Part shown: positions 8,424-17,236 of the stretch, one piece after another
Layout: each line of letters starts with the position of its first letter
Position numbering within the stretch: the stretch's first letter is position 1
Source: Thioclava nitratireducens
Lineage (GTDB): Bacteria > Pseudomonadota > Alphaproteobacteria > Rhodobacterales > Rhodobacteraceae
Assembly (NCBI RefSeq): GCF_001940525.2
Contig: NZ_CP019437.1
Coordinates: 3,645,501-3,709,500 of the forward strand
DNA: 64,000 bases
Direction of reading: 5' to 3'
The notes under the pieces: model-generated
The model's input: the letters and a program-made list of their open reading frames with translations, nothing else
Databases searched by the model: none
Told to the model about the DNA's origin: nothing
Made by a program: the position numbers and the translations under genes

Positions 8424-9485
8424 ATGCCACGTCCTTCCCGTTCGATCACGCTTTGCGCGGCTCTCGCTGCCGCCGTTCTCTCCACTGCCCTGTTGGCTCC
8501 GGCCCATGCACAATCCGCCTCCGACGCGGGCGTGCTGAAGGTCGCGCTCTGGGGCGACGAGTTCTACAGCAAGGACCCGGAGGAAAAGGCGAACTGGATC
8601 GACCAGACCGTCGCCTCGATGAACGCACACGATCTCGACTTCACGATCTTCGCCGGCGACACCAAGAGCGGCAGCAGCGAGTGCACCGATCAGGCGATCG
8701 GGGCGGACGTGCAGGCGATCTTCAACCGCCTCGACATGCCGACACTCTACGCCCTCGGCGATAATGAATGGGTCGACTGCCACCGGACCAACAACGGCAG
8801 CTACGACCCGGTCGAGCGGCTGTCCTACCTGCGCAAGACCTTCTTTACTGCCGCGAAGTCGCAAGGCCAGAACCCGATCGACGTCGAACGTCAGGGCACG
8901 CCGGGCGAAGCTTACAGCGAGAACAGCCGTTTCGAGCGCGACAACGTCATGTTCGTGGCCCTCAACGTGCCGGGCAGCAACAACAACCTCGTCGTAACCG
9001 ACAAGCAGTGCACCAAGAAATCCGACCGCACGCAGGCCGATTGCGATGCCGCAACTGCGGAATACGAAGCCCGCAATCCGAAGAACGTCGAATGGCTCAA
9101 GGAGTCCTTCGCGACGGCGCGCGAGAATAACGACGCGGGCATCCTGATCGACATTCAGGCCGACATCTTCTTCCCGTTCGAGCTAAGCGACGGCGGCTAC
9201 GAAGAGGATTTCCTTCCGACCCTCGACGACAAGAACGGCTTCACCGACTTCTACAAGTCTCTCGTCGAGGAGACGCATAACTTCGAAGGTCAGGTCCTGC
9301 TGGTCCATGGCGACTCCCATTACTTCAAGGTCGACAAGCCGATGATCCAGCCCGATGGCCGCAGCACCGCGAACTTCACCCGCGTCGAGGTCTTCGGCAG
9401 CAGCGACAACAGCTGGGTCGAGATGACGGTCGATCCGAAATCCGACGCCGTGTTCTCGTTCCAGCCGGTGGTGCTGAAGCAGTAA
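8424..9485 (+). CDS. Secreted metallophosphatase-like protein
   Basis: 353-residue exported protein with a signal peptide ending at about residue 30 (LLAPAHAQ). Calcineurin-type metallophosphoesterase signatures are recognisable: AGDT (77-80), LGDNEW (111-116) with a following His120, and a late HGDSHYF. This fits a dinuclear-metal hydrolase, although the first D-x-H motif is replaced by ALWGDEFY. Six cysteines may form periplasmic disulfides. Start ATG 8424 has GGGGG about 6 bases upstream and leaves a clean signal peptide. Substrate unknown; monocistronic with its own terminator. Confidence 0.72.
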   Translation: MPRPSRSITLCAALAAAVLSTALLAPAHAQSASDAGVLKVALWGDEFYSKDPEEKANWIDQTVASMNAHDLDFTIFAGDTKSGSSECTDQAIGADVQAIFNRLDMPTLYALGDNEWVDCHRTNNGSYDPVERLSYLRKTFFTAAKSQGQNPIDVERQGTPGEAYSENSRFERDNVMFVALNVPGSNNNLVVTDKQCTKKSDRTQADCDAATAEYEARNPKNVEWLKESFATARENNDAGILIDIQADIFFPFELSDGGYEEDFLPTLDDKNGFTDFYKSLVEETHNFEGQVLLVHGDSHYFKVDKPMIQPDGRSTANFTRVEVFGSSDNSWVEMTVDPKSDAVFSFQPVVLKQ

Positions 9486-9543
9486 GTCGCAGCTGCGGCG
9501 GAACAGGGCCGCCTCTCGAGCAGCTCACTCTGCCATATCAGCG

Positions 9544-9570
9544 ACGGGCGACGGTTCATTCGTCGCCCGT
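9544..9570 (+). terminator. Terminator of the metallophosphatase gene
   Basis: 9-bp perfect stem ACGGGCGAC/GTCGCCCGT (9544-9552, 9562-9570) followed by a T-rich tract (GTTCCTTTT). Confidence 0.75.
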
Positions 9571-9616
9571 GTTCCTTTTCCATCCTCAGCGGCGCGAAAC
9601 GACGCACCCGCAATGT

Positions 9617-9645
9617 GAAAAGGCCGCCCCCGATGGAGCGGCCCT
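9617..9645 (-). terminator. Terminator of the DUF1013 gene
   Basis: On the minus strand the stem GGCCGC/GCGGCC is followed by TTTT (9618-9621), about 25 bases beyond the DUF1013 gene stop. Confidence 0.75.
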
Positions 9646-9667
9646 GATCTTTCGCAACGGCGACAAC

Positions 9668-10444
9668 TTATTTGTGGTTGTCGTCTTCGTCCTCGTCCTC
9701 ATTGTCGTCGGGCAGGTTGAAGAAGCTGTCCGCGTCCGAATAGTCGGCATTGTCCGCGGTCTCTTCCTCTTCCTCGGTCTCCTGTTTGAGATCGGAGGAG
9801 GAGAAGTTCTCCAGGCCGGCGATGCCCGAGGGCAGACGCGGTTCGTCGGGCATGCCCAGCGACTGCTCGGTCGAGACCAGCTTGCGGCGCTCGTCATCGC
9901 TCATCACGCCTTCGGCGGCGGCTTTCTTCGCGGCCTTCTGCACTTCGATATCCAGTTCCGACTGGCGGCAAAGACCCAGCGCGACCGGATCGATCGGGGT
10001 CATGTTCTGGATGTTCCAGTGCGTGCGCTCGCGGATCGACTGGATCGTGGGCTTGGTGGTGCCAACGAGACGCGCAATCTGCGCATCGGCCAGTTCCGGA
10101 TGGAATTTCACCAGCCACAGGATCGCGTTCGGACGGTCCTGACGCTTCGACAGCGGGGTGTAGCGCGGGCCGCGACGCTTGTCCTCGCCCAGCGCCGCCT
10201 TGTTGAACTTCAGCTTCAGCTTGTGCAGCGGGTCTTTCTCGGCCTTGTCGATCTCTTCCTGATCGAGCTGGTTCGACGCGACTGGATCGAAGCCTTTCAC
10301 GCCGGTGGCGACGTCACCATCGGCGATGCCCTGTACTTCCAGCTCGTGCAGGCCGCAGAAATCCGCGATCTGCTTGAAGCTGAGCGTCGTATTGTCCACC
10401 AGCCACACGGCGGTGGCCTTTGCCATCAGGGGCTTGTTCGTCAT
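9668..10444 (-). CDS. DUF1013 protein, TrcR-type cell-cycle transcriptional regulator
   Basis: 258-residue member of the alphaproteobacterial DUF1013 family, which current annotation names cell cycle transcriptional regulator TrcR. The N-terminal half has an HTH-like TLSFKQIADFCGLH (about 19-32) and a second HTH-like ELADAQIARLVGTTKPTI near the middle. A very acidic tail (EEEEE, DNEDEDEDD) ends the protein. Start 10444 is preferred because AAAGG lies 9 bases upstream; ATG 10453 touches that sequence. Role is taken from the family, not from this sequence. It stands divergent from the RNase T2 gene. Confidence 0.82.
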   Translation of the reverse strand: MTNKPLMAKATAVWLVDNTTLSFKQIADFCGLHELEVQGIADGDVATGVKGFDPVASNQLDQEEIDKAEKDPLHKLKLKFNKAALGEDKRRGPRYTPLSKRQDRPNAILWLVKFHPELADAQIARLVGTTKPTIQSIRERTHWNIQNMTPIDPVALGLCRQSELDIEVQKAAKKAAAEGVMSDDERRKLVSTEQSLGMPDEPRLPSGIAGLENFSSSDLKQETEEEEETADNADYSDADSFFNLPDDNEDEDEDDNHK

Positions 10445-10576
10445 TGCAGCCATCCTTTACATATCTCTCCCGGGCCGAGAAATCGGCTGCGGCGCGAGAT
10501 TTCCCTGCCGCGGTCCATTTCTGGAAGGGGAATTGCCGCCTCATATAGTCAATCGCGCGTCAGGAGAAAAGAGAAA

Positions 10577-11227
10577 ATGACTCGTTTGAGCCTTCTGACC
10601 GCAGCCCTGCTTGCGCTTTCGACCCTCACATCCAGCGTCTCCGCCGAGGGCGAGCGCGCGGGCGATTTCGACTATTACCTCCTCTCGCTCAGCTGGTCGC
10701 CCACGTGGTGCGCGCTGACCGGCGACGCGCGCAACTCGCCGCAATGTGACCCGGCGGAGGATCGCGGCTTCGTGCTGCACGGGCTCTGGCCGCAATACGA
10801 GACCGGCTGGCCCAGCTTCTGCCGCACGCCGCAGCGCGATCCGTCGCGCCAGCAGACCGCAGCGATGGAGGACCTGACCGGCGCGCCGGGGCTGGCGTGG
10901 TACGAGTGGAAGAAGCACGGGCGCTGCTCGGGGCTGTCCGCCACGGATTACTTCGCGTTGGAGCGCAAGGCTTACGAGAGCATCGAAATTCCGCGCGTGC
11001 TGGCGAACCTCGACCGCGACGTAAGATTGCCCGCGAAAGTGGTCGAACAGGCGTTTCTCGAGGCCAATCCCGGCCTCGATGCCGACGAGATCACCATCAC
11101 CTGCAAATCCGGACGCATCCAAGAAGCGCGCATCTGCCTGACCAAGGAGCTGGAGCCGCGCCGCTGCGGGGCCGATACGATCCGCGATTGCAGCCTGTCG
11201 AACGCGCTGATGGAAAAGGTGCGCTGA
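10577..11227 (+). CDS. Ribonuclease T2 family protein
   Basis: Secreted or periplasmic endoribonuclease that cleaves RNA via 2',3'-cyclic phosphates. 216 residues, with a signal peptide ending near residue 23 (SSVSA). Both catalytic segments are intact: CAS I FVLHGLWPQ with His, and CAS II WYEWKKHGRC with Glu, Lys and His. Cysteines flank both segments and probably form the conserved disulfides. The start ATG 10577 follows AGGAGAAAAG. It is monocistronic. Bacterial T2 enzymes scavenge nucleotides. Confidence 0.93.
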   Translation: MTRLSLLTAALLALSTLTSSVSAEGERAGDFDYYLLSLSWSPTWCALTGDARNSPQCDPAEDRGFVLHGLWPQYETGWPSFCRTPQRDPSRQQTAAMEDLTGAPGLAWYEWKKHGRCSGLSATDYFALERKAYESIEIPRVLANLDRDVRLPAKVVEQAFLEANPGLDADEITITCKSGRIQEARICLTKELEPRRCGADTIRDCSLSNALMEKVR

Positions 11228-11231
11228 GGCG

Positions 11232-11696
11232 CTATTCGTCGAGCGGCGGCTGACGATCTTCCAGCGTCGGCAGCTTGTGTGTCGCCGCGACGTCGTGACT
11301 GTGATCTTCCTCCAGCTTGCCCGAGGAACAGATCCACGCTTTCGCCTGCTCGAGCTCGCTGAGATGAAACAGCTTGACCGTGCCGGGGATCATCGGCGCG
11401 AAGGCCTGAATGCCCCAGCGGATCCAGTCGACATCGCTGACCAGCGCCACGGCGGCGAAATCGCCCAGATGCGACAGGCCCAGCTTGGTGTCGTCCCATG
11501 CTCCCTTCGCAGTGTAGCCGTCGAATTCTTCCCCGATGATATAGAGCAGCTTCACCTTTCCCTCGGCGGCGATCTTCTTCTCCACCGCCGGGATCAGGTG
11601 TTTTTCGTAGGCTTCCGCACCGATCGTGCCCTTGGCTTCGAAAGCCAGCACATCCGCCGGAAATCCGTCCAGAAATTCAAAGCGTCCTTCGCTCAT
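11232..11696 (-). CDS. SpoIIAA-like STAS/SpoIIAA family protein
   Basis: 154-residue soluble protein. The first 125 residues fit the SpoIIAA-like family (GTIGAEAYEKHLIPAVEKKIAAEGKVK is characteristic, with the later SDVDWIRWGIQAFAPMIPG). The family has a STAS-like fold and unknown biochemical role. No partner kinase or phosphatase is nearby, so no sigma-factor switch is implied. A short His/Asp-rich C-terminal tail follows. Start 11696 has GGGGAGG about 6 bases upstream. The gene converges on the RNase T2 gene with only 4 bases between the stops. Confidence 0.8.
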   Translation of the reverse strand: MSEGRFEFLDGFPADVLAFEAKGTIGAEAYEKHLIPAVEKKIAAEGKVKLLYIIGEEFDGYTAKGAWDDTKLGLSHLGDFAAVALVSDVDWIRWGIQAFAPMIPGTVKLFHLSELEQAKAWICSSGKLEEDHSHDVAATHKLPTLEDRQPPLDE

Positions 11697-11761
11697 GACT
11701 GCCTCCCCTCGTTGGTTCGCGCGCGCCGCAAGCATACACCCGGCGCGCGCGTGACGAAAGT

Positions 11762-12763
11762 TCAGCCGCCCGCAACTTCCAACACGATCTTGCCAATATG
11801 CTGGCTCGTCTCCATCCGGGTATGGGCTTTTGCGGCCTCGGCCAGCGGGAAGCTGCTGTCATGGATCACCCGCAGCTTGCCCGAATTGATCATCGGCCAG
11901 ACATTGGCGCGCAATTGCCGCGCGATCTCTGCCTTGGCCGCAACCGATTGCGGGCGCAGCGTCGCTCCGGTAAGCGTCAGCCGCTTCGCCATGACCTGCG
12001 CAAAATTGATTTCAGCCTTCGGACCGCCGAGGAAAGCGATGAAGACCAGCCGCGCGTCATCGGCCATCGCCTTGATGTTGCGCGCGATATAGTCGCCGCC
12101 CACCATGTCGAGCACGAGGTTCGCCCCGCCTTCGGCCTTCAGCACGTCGACGAAATCGCCGGTCTTGTAGTTGATCGCGGTCGCGCCGAGTTCTTCGCAG
12201 ACCGCGCATTTCTCCGCTGACCCGGCGGTGGTGAACACCCGCGCACCCAGCGCCGTCGCGATCTGGATCGCGGTGGTGCCGATTCCCGACGAGCCGCCAT
12301 GCACGAGGAACCGCTCGCCCGCCTGCAAGCCGCCGCGCATCACAACGGTCGACCAGACGGTGAAGCAGGTCTCGGGAAGGCAGGCCGCCGATTTCAGATC
12401 GAGCCCGGCGGGCACGGGTAACGCATGTTCCGCCGGGCAGGTCGCGTATTCCGCGTATCCGCCACCGGGCAGCAGCGCACAGACCTCGTCGCCAATCTCC
12501 CAATCGGTGACGCCCGGGCCGATCGCCGCGACCCGACCCGAGCATTCCAGTCCCGGCAGATCCGACGCGCCGGGCGGCGGATTGTAGGCGCCCGCACGCT
12601 GCAGCGCGTCCGGGCGGTTCACTCCGGCATAGGCCACCTCGATCAGGATCTCGCCATGTCCCGCGACCGGCACGGCGCGGGTCACTTCCTTCAGCACCTC
12701 CGGCTCGCCATGTTCGGAAATCTCGACGCAGCGCATCTCGGTCGGCATCTCGACAGGCTCCAT
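11762..12763 (-). CDS. NAD(P)H-quinone oxidoreductase, zinc-binding dehydrogenase superfamily
   Basis: Medium-chain dehydrogenase of the quinone oxidoreductase PIG3 group, 333 residues. It has the N-terminal GroES-like domain with GVNRPDALQRAGAYNPPPGASD (broken here by single conserved glycines), no structural zinc cysteines, and the Rossmann motif HGGSSGIGTTAIQ at about 145. Start ATG 12763 overlaps the COQ9 stop as TGATG, with GGAGG 7 bases upstream, so both genes form an operon. Its link to COQ9 hints at quinone metabolism, but the real substrate is unproven. Confidence 0.9.
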   Translation of the reverse strand: MEPVEMPTEMRCVEISEHGEPEVLKEVTRAVPVAGHGEILIEVAYAGVNRPDALQRAGAYNPPPGASDLPGLECSGRVAAIGPGVTDWEIGDEVCALLPGGGYAEYATCPAEHALPVPAGLDLKSAACLPETCFTVWSTVVMRGGLQAGERFLVHGGSSGIGTTAIQIATALGARVFTTAGSAEKCAVCEELGATAINYKTGDFVDVLKAEGGANLVLDMVGGDYIARNIKAMADDARLVFIAFLGGPKAEINFAQVMAKRLTLTGATLRPQSVAAKAEIARQLRANVWPMINSGKLRVIHDSSFPLAEAAKAHTRMETSQHIGKIVLEVAGG

Positions 12764-13431
12764 CACTGCGCCTCCCGACCCGGCATGTCGGCATTACCCT
12801 TGGGCGCACGGATGCCGCCAAGGAGTTTCGGCAGGAAGGGCAGCTTCATCGCGGCCCCCTTCACCTTCTCGAACTGCATCACGTCCTCGATCCGGCGGTC
12901 GAGGAAGGCCCAGGTGTCACCCTTGCCCTCGCTCTCGTCGCCCATCCAGTAGAGCACCGTTGAGCTGTAGACCCCCGAAAGCGTCATCCGCTTCGTGTAC
13001 CAATTGTAATCCTCGCTGACATCACCCAGCGCGCGCCAGATCTTGTCCGACGTTTCCCAGATCAGCTTCGAGCCGGTCGTGGCGTTCTGCGGTAGCGCGA
13101 AGATCGCGGCGCCACGGCGCACCAGCTCCGGATCGGCCTCTTCCAGACGGAAGCGCACGGCAGTCGCGATCCGGTCGCGGAACTTCAGTCCCGACAGATC
13201 CGCCTCTTCCAGACGCCTGAGCATTTCGGCATCGCCCTCGCGGTGATAGGCCACCGCCAGATCGACGGCACCACGCGGACACACGACCCGCGCCAACCCC
13301 GGATCGAGCCCCAGATCGGACACTGCGAGCTTGAAGGCCGGCTCGGACCAGCCATCGAATGGGACATGCGGCTTGATCGCCGCCAACAGCTCGGACCGCG
13401 TGCGTTCCATATCGAGATGGTCGTTTTTCAT
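12763..13431 (-). CDS. COQ9 family ubiquinone biosynthesis protein
   Basis: Lipid-binding accessory protein for ubiquinone synthesis, where COQ9 presents the precursor to COQ7-type hydroxylases. 222 residues, with the TetR-like helical N-terminus (RTRSELLAAIKPHVPFDGWS) and the conserved C-terminal DYNWYTKR...SGVYSSTVLYW...D region. Start 13431 has AGAGGAAA upstream; a start at 13464 lacks a ribosome site. First gene of a two-gene operon with the quinone oxidoreductase. Confidence 0.93.
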   Translation of the reverse strand: MKNDHLDMERTRSELLAAIKPHVPFDGWSEPAFKLAVSDLGLDPGLARVVCPRGAVDLAVAYHREGDAEMLRRLEEADLSGLKFRDRIATAVRFRLEEADPELVRRGAAIFALPQNATTGSKLIWETSDKIWRALGDVSEDYNWYTKRMTLSGVYSSTVLYWMGDESEGKGDTWAFLDRRIEDVMQFEKVKGAAMKLPFLPKLLGGIRAPKGNADMPGREAQ

Positions 13432-13525
13432 CGCGTTTCCTCTCTCAGCTTTGACGGTAGACAAACCGCCTTTTGGTGACTATATGGAGCGCTCCTGCAA
13501 GCAACTGCAACTCTAACTTAGGAAG

Positions 13526-13538
13526 GTGGTGACACCAC
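13526..13538 (+). promoter_or_regulatory. Dyad between ribosome binding site and rpsU start
   Basis: GTGGTG-A-CACCAC lies directly between the AGGAAGG ribosome site and the ATG of rpsU. A tight fold or a dimeric protein site could hide the initiation region. Sequence symmetry is certain; function is inferred. Confidence 0.35.
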
Positions 13539-13745
13539 ATGCAGGTCAGCGTTCGCGACAACAACGTCGAACAGGCGCTCCGTGCTCTGAAGAAGAAGCT
13601 TCAGCGCGAGGGTGTGTTCCGCGAAATGAAGCTCAAGCAGCATTTCGAGAAACCCTCGGTCAAAAAAGCGCGCGAGAAAGCCGAAGCCGTCCGCCGTGCC
13701 CGTAAACTGGCACGTAAGAAGGCTCAGCGCGAAGGCGCGCTCTAA
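13539..13745 (+). CDS. rpsU: 30S ribosomal protein S21
   Basis: 68-residue basic protein of the small subunit, near the mRNA exit of the 30S platform. The N-terminus [18 protein letters not shown] and the Arg/Lys-rich tail are typical of alphaproteobacterial S21. Monocistronic, divergent from the COQ9 operon, with a strong terminator downstream. Confidence 0.97.
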   Translation: MQVSVRDNNVEQALRALKKKLQREGVFREMKLKQHFEKPSVKKAREKAEAVRRARKLARKKAQREGAL

Positions 13746-13806
13746 GCGCACCGCTCCGCGTCTGAAAAGGCGCCTGAAAATGCTGGCGGGCTTGCCCGCA
13801 CCGATG

Positions 13807-13835
13807 ACCCCCGAGGCTTGGCCGCGGGGGTTTTT
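13807..13835 (+). terminator. Terminator of rpsU
   Basis: ACCCCCG (13807-13813) pairs with CGGGGGT (13825-13831), followed by a T tract. It lies about 60 bases after the rpsU stop. Confidence 0.88.
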
Positions 13836-13951
13836 GGTTTCTGGAGGACACCGCTACAAGAAAGCGCAATCGCCGCCGCTTTGATCTTGCCTAAAGCGCT
13901 GCGCCCCCTACCCTAGCGCCAGCACTTCGCTCTGGCGGGAACCGCTTTCAA

Positions 13952-15400
13952 ATGTCCGATATCCGGCCCGTCCTGCACCTCTTTGGCCTGATCGTCACAG
14001 CCCTCGGAACCGCTATGCTGGTGCCCGCGGCGCTGGATTTCAGCGACCTCAACCCGAACTGGCAGGACTTCCTGGAAGCGGCGTTCGAGACTGCGCTGAT
14101 CGGGGGCGCTCTCGCGCTCGCGACCCGCACCAAGAGCGCGAGCGGGCTCACCACGCGGCAGGCCTATCTGCTCACCGCGGCGATCTGGCTCGGCCTGCCG
14201 ATCTTCGCCGCCCTCCCTTTCATCGAAGGCGCACCGCACGCGACCTGGACGAATGCCTATTTCGAAGCCGCCTCGGGCATCACCACGACCGGCTACACCG
14301 TCTTCGAACATCTCGACACGCTGCCACGCGGTGTCGTGTTGTGGCGCGGGATGCTGAACTGGTTCGGAGGGCTCGGGATCGCCTTCGTCGCGATGATCTT
14401 CCTGCCGGTGCTCCGCATCGGCGGCATGCGTTATTTCCAGGCGGAAGGCTTCGACACGCTGGGCAAGGTCATGCCGCGCGCCCATAACATCGCGCGCTCG
14501 CTGCTCTGGGTCTATGTTTCGCTGACGCTGGCCTGCGCGATCAGCTACACCGCCACGGGCATGACCTCCTTCGACGCGATCTGCTACGCAATGGCGACGA
14601 TCGCGACCGGGGGCTTCGGCACGCATGACAGCTCCTTCGCGAACTTCTCGCCCGGATCGCAATATGCGGGCGTCGTCTTCATGCTGGGTTCGGCCTTGCC
14701 CTTCATCCGCTATGTCCAGCTTGGCCGAGGCGACCTGCGCCCGTTCTGGGACGACCCGCAAATCCACGCCTTCTTTCGTTGGTTCGGCCTCGCGCTCGCG
14801 GCACTCCTGATCTGGCTCTACACCCACGCGCCCGACGGGATCGAGCCGACCTTCCGTTCCGCCGCTTTCAACCTGTCCTCGATCATGACCGGCACCGGCT
14901 TCGGCACGGCCAACGTCTCGAATTGGGGCAGCTTCGCGATGGTGCTGGCCTATTGGGTCGGGCTGATCGGCGGCTGCACCGGGTCCAGCTCGGGCGCGCT
15001 GTCAGTTTTTCGCTGGCAGGCACTCGGCGCGGTGATCCGCGCCGCCGTGCGCCGATTGCAGATGCCACATCGTGTACTGCAGCCGCGCCTCGGCGAAAGG
15101 CTGCTGGAGGAAGACATCCTCTCCTCCCTGATCCTCTATTTTACCGGCTACATCCTGACGCTGGGCCTGATCTCGGTCGGGATTTCGATGACCGGGGCCG
15201 ATTTCGTCTCGGCCATCTTCGCGACCTGGGGGGCTCTCGGCAATATAGGCTACGGGGTCGGTCCGCTGACCGATCGCACCGGCACGATGATCGACTTCAG
15301 CGACACCGCGACATGGCTGCTGACGCTCGCAATGCTGCTGGGCCGGATCGGGATGCTCGCGATCCTCGTCGTATTCCTGCCGCGCTTCTGGCGCGCCTGA
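13952..15400 (+). CDS. trkH: TrkH/TrkG family potassium uptake protein
   Basis: Membrane subunit of the Trk K+ uptake system, 482 residues with about ten to twelve membrane segments. The four pore-loop filters are visible: TTTGYT (about 110), ATGGFG (about 219), TGTGFG (about 315) and GNIGYG (about 433). The partner TrkA is not in this window. The gene is transcribed alone and ends 3 bases before the convergent Lrp gene's stop. Its own ribosome site is weak. Confidence 0.95.
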   Translation: MSDIRPVLHLFGLIVTALGTAMLVPAALDFSDLNPNWQDFLEAAFETALIGGALALATRTKSASGLTTRQAYLLTAAIWLGLPIFAALPFIEGAPHATWTNAYFEAASGITTTGYTVFEHLDTLPRGVVLWRGMLNWFGGLGIAFVAMIFLPVLRIGGMRYFQAEGFDTLGKVMPRAHNIARSLLWVYVSLTLACAISYTATGMTSFDAICYAMATIATGGFGTHDSSFANFSPGSQYAGVVFMLGSALPFIRYVQLGRGDLRPFWDDPQIHAFFRWFGLALAALLIWLYTHAPDGIEPTFRSAAFNLSSIMTGTGFGTANVSNWGSFAMVLAYWVGLIGGCTGSSSGALSVFRWQALGAVIRAAVRRLQMPHRVLQPRLGERLLEEDILSSLILYFTGYILTLGLISVGISMTGADFVSAIFATWGALGNIGYGVGPLTDRTGTMIDFSDTATWLLTLAMLLGRIGMLAILVVFLPRFWRA

Positions 15401-15403
15401 CTC

Positions 15404-15868
15404 TCAGACCGGCATCGCCGTGGTGGAGACCACGCATTTGAGCGAGAAGCTCGACTGGATCTGCGCCACGCCCGGAATGTTGGCCAGCTTCGCCCGGTGC
15501 AGCCGCGCAAAATCCTCGGCATCGGCGGCGACCACTTTCAGAAGGTAATCCGCAGCCCCCGCCATCAGATGACATTCGAGCACCTCCGGGACCTGCTGCA
15601 CACCCTTCTCGAAGGCATCCAGAACCTCGTCGGCCTGACTGGACAGCTTGATCTCGACATAGACCGTCGTCGTCCGCCCCAGCTTGCGCGGGTTCAGCAG
15701 GGCGACGTAATCGCGGATGTAACCCTCCTCCTCCAGTCGCTGCACCCGCCGGTGACAGGCCGAGGGCGAGAGGTTCACCCGCTCGCTCAACTCGGCATTG
15801 GAGATTCGCCCCTGCCGCTGCAAAACCTCCAGCAACCGACGATCTGTCGCGTCCAGCTTGTCGCTCAT
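15404..15868 (-). CDS. Lrp/AsnC family transcriptional regulator
   Basis: 154-residue feast/famine regulator: HTH at about 5-60 (LDATDRRLLEVLQRQGRIS, then SPSACHRRVQRLEEEGYI) and an amino-acid-binding RAM domain at about 65-150 with GAADYLLKV. It is divergently transcribed from alanine dehydrogenase across a 143-base gap, the arrangement of AldR-type activators that respond to L-alanine. The link is by context. Confidence 0.93.
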   Translation of the reverse strand: MSDKLDATDRRLLEVLQRQGRISNAELSERVNLSPSACHRRVQRLEEEGYIRDYVALLNPRKLGRTTTVYVEIKLSSQADEVLDAFEKGVQQVPEVLECHLMAGAADYLLKVVAADAEDFARLHRAKLANIPGVAQIQSSFSLKCVVSTTAMPV

Positions 15869-15889
15869 GCAAAATCCTGCCGCTATTCA

Positions 15890-15909
15890 CGTATTTTATC
15901 GAAGATACG
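15890..15909. promoter_or_regulatory. Candidate Lrp-type operator between the regulator and ald
   Basis: Inverted repeat CGTAT (15890-15894) and ATACG (15905-15909) with an AT-rich 10-base centre, 22 bases upstream of the Lrp-type start codon. Lrp/AldR sites have this short-arm, AT-rich-centre form. Confidence 0.4.
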
Positions 15910-16011
15910 AGCGGCCCACCCCATCCACAACCGCCAAATGGCAAAGCACTTGCTTGTGACGGAGCGCATACTGGTCGCAGGACGTTTCCATGTTTTGGAG
16001 GAGGACACGCG

Positions 16012-17136
16012 ATGAAGATCGGAACCGTACGCGAAATCAAGGCGCAGGAATTCCGCGTCGGGCTGACCCCGGCCGCGGCGCAAGAGGCGGTCGCCCATGG
16101 CCACGAAGTGCTGGTGGAAACCGGCGCAGGCCTGGGCGCGGGTTTCAATGACAGCGATTACGAGGCCGCCGGCGCGAAGATCCTCGGCGATGCGGCAAAG
16201 GTGTTCGCCGAGGCCGAGATGATCGTGAAGGTGAAAGAGCCGCAGGCCTCCGAGCGCGCGATGCTCCGCGAAGGCCAGCTTCTGTTCACCTATCTGCATC
16301 TGGCCGCCGACCCGGCGCAGACTCATGACCTGATGAAATCGGGCGCGACCTGCATCGCCTACGAGACGGTGACGGCGAAGGACGGCACCCTGCCGCTGCT
16401 CGCGCCGATGTCCGAGGTGGCTGGTCGCCTCGCGCCGCAGATGGGCGCGTGGACCCTGCAGAAGGCCAATGGCGGGCGCGGTGTGCTGCTGGGCGGCGTG
16501 CCCGGCGTGTCGCCCGCGAAGGTCGTCGTGATCGGCGGCGGCGTCGTGGGCACCAACGCCGCGCGCGTGGCTGCCGGGATGGGCGCGGATGTGACCGTGC
16601 TCGACAAGTCGCTGCCGCGTCTGCGCTATCTCGATGACACGTTCGGCGGAACCTTCCGCACCGCCTATGCCTCGAAAGCCGAGACCGAGGCGCTGGTCGC
16701 GGCCTCCGATCTGGTGATCGGGGCGGTGCTGATCCCCGGGGCCGCCGCCCCGAAACTGGTCACCCGCGAAATGCTCAAGACGATGAAGCCCGGCGCGGCG
16801 ATCGTCGATGTCGCGATCGATCAGGGCGGCTGCGTCGAGACCTCGCACCCGACCACCCATGACGACCCGATCTACGAGGTCGAGGGCATCATGCATTACT
16901 GCGTGGCCAATATGCCCGGCGCGGTCGCGCGCACCGCGACGCTCGCGCTGTCGAACGCGACCCAGCCCTTCCTGCTCGCATTGGCCGACAAGGGATGGGA
17001 GCGCGCCTGTGCCGAGGATCCGCATCTCGCGGCGGGGCTTAACATCCATGCCGGCAAGGTGACCTATAAGGCAGTGGCCGAAGCGCTCGACTTGCCGTTC
17101 GACGCGCCGGACGCGGTGATGCACGCGGCCGAATAA
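16012..17136 (+). CDS. ald: Alanine dehydrogenase
   Basis: Catalyses reversible oxidative deamination of L-alanine to pyruvate and ammonia with NAD. 374 residues, the family's usual length. N-terminal signature region [17 protein letters not shown] has Arg15-type substrate contacts. Lys near 75 (VKVKEP) and His near 95 (YLHLAAD) match the catalytic pair. The NAD site is [13 protein letters not shown] (about 170). A strong GGAGGAGGA ribosome site precedes the ATG. A Lrp-type regulator is divergent and probably controls it. Confidence 0.96.
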   Translation: MKIGTVREIKAQEFRVGLTPAAAQEAVAHGHEVLVETGAGLGAGFNDSDYEAAGAKILGDAAKVFAEAEMIVKVKEPQASERAMLREGQLLFTYLHLAADPAQTHDLMKSGATCIAYETVTAKDGTLPLLAPMSEVAGRLAPQMGAWTLQKANGGRGVLLGGVPGVSPAKVVVIGGGVVGTNAARVAAGMGADVTVLDKSLPRLRYLDDTFGGTFRTAYASKAETEALVAASDLVIGAVLIPGAAAPKLVTREMLKTMKPGAAIVDVAIDQGGCVETSHPTTHDDPIYEVEGIMHYCVANMPGAVARTATLALSNATQPFLLALADKGWERACAEDPHLAAGLNIHAGKVTYKAVAEALDLPFDAPDAVMHAAE

Positions 17137-17174
17137 AGGCCACGACGCCAAGAACAACTGCACCCATGACGAGG

Positions 17175-17206
17175 ACGGCCCGGCGCTTTGCCCCGGGCCG
17201 TTCTTC
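17175..17206 (+). terminator. Terminator of ald
   Basis: 9-bp perfect stem ACGGCCCGG/CCGGGCCGT (17175-17183, 17193-17201) followed by TCTTCT. Confidence 0.85.
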
Positions 17207-17236
17207 TATCTTCAGGCGGCGCTGCGCGCCGCGCCG

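Noticed and set aside
7019..8864. Two open frames of about 600 codons spanning arsR, the SDR gene and part of the phosphatase gene
   Set aside because: They cross several well-supported genes in wrong frames and are Arg/Ala-rich, as expected from GC-rich shadows.
9569..10570. Upstream extension of the RNase T2 gene to 9569
   Set aside because: It runs antisense through the DUF1013 gene; the signal peptide and ribosome site place the true start at 10577.
11232..11696. Anti-sigma factor antagonist switch
   Set aside because: Only the SpoIIAA-like protein is present, with no serine kinase or phosphatase partner.
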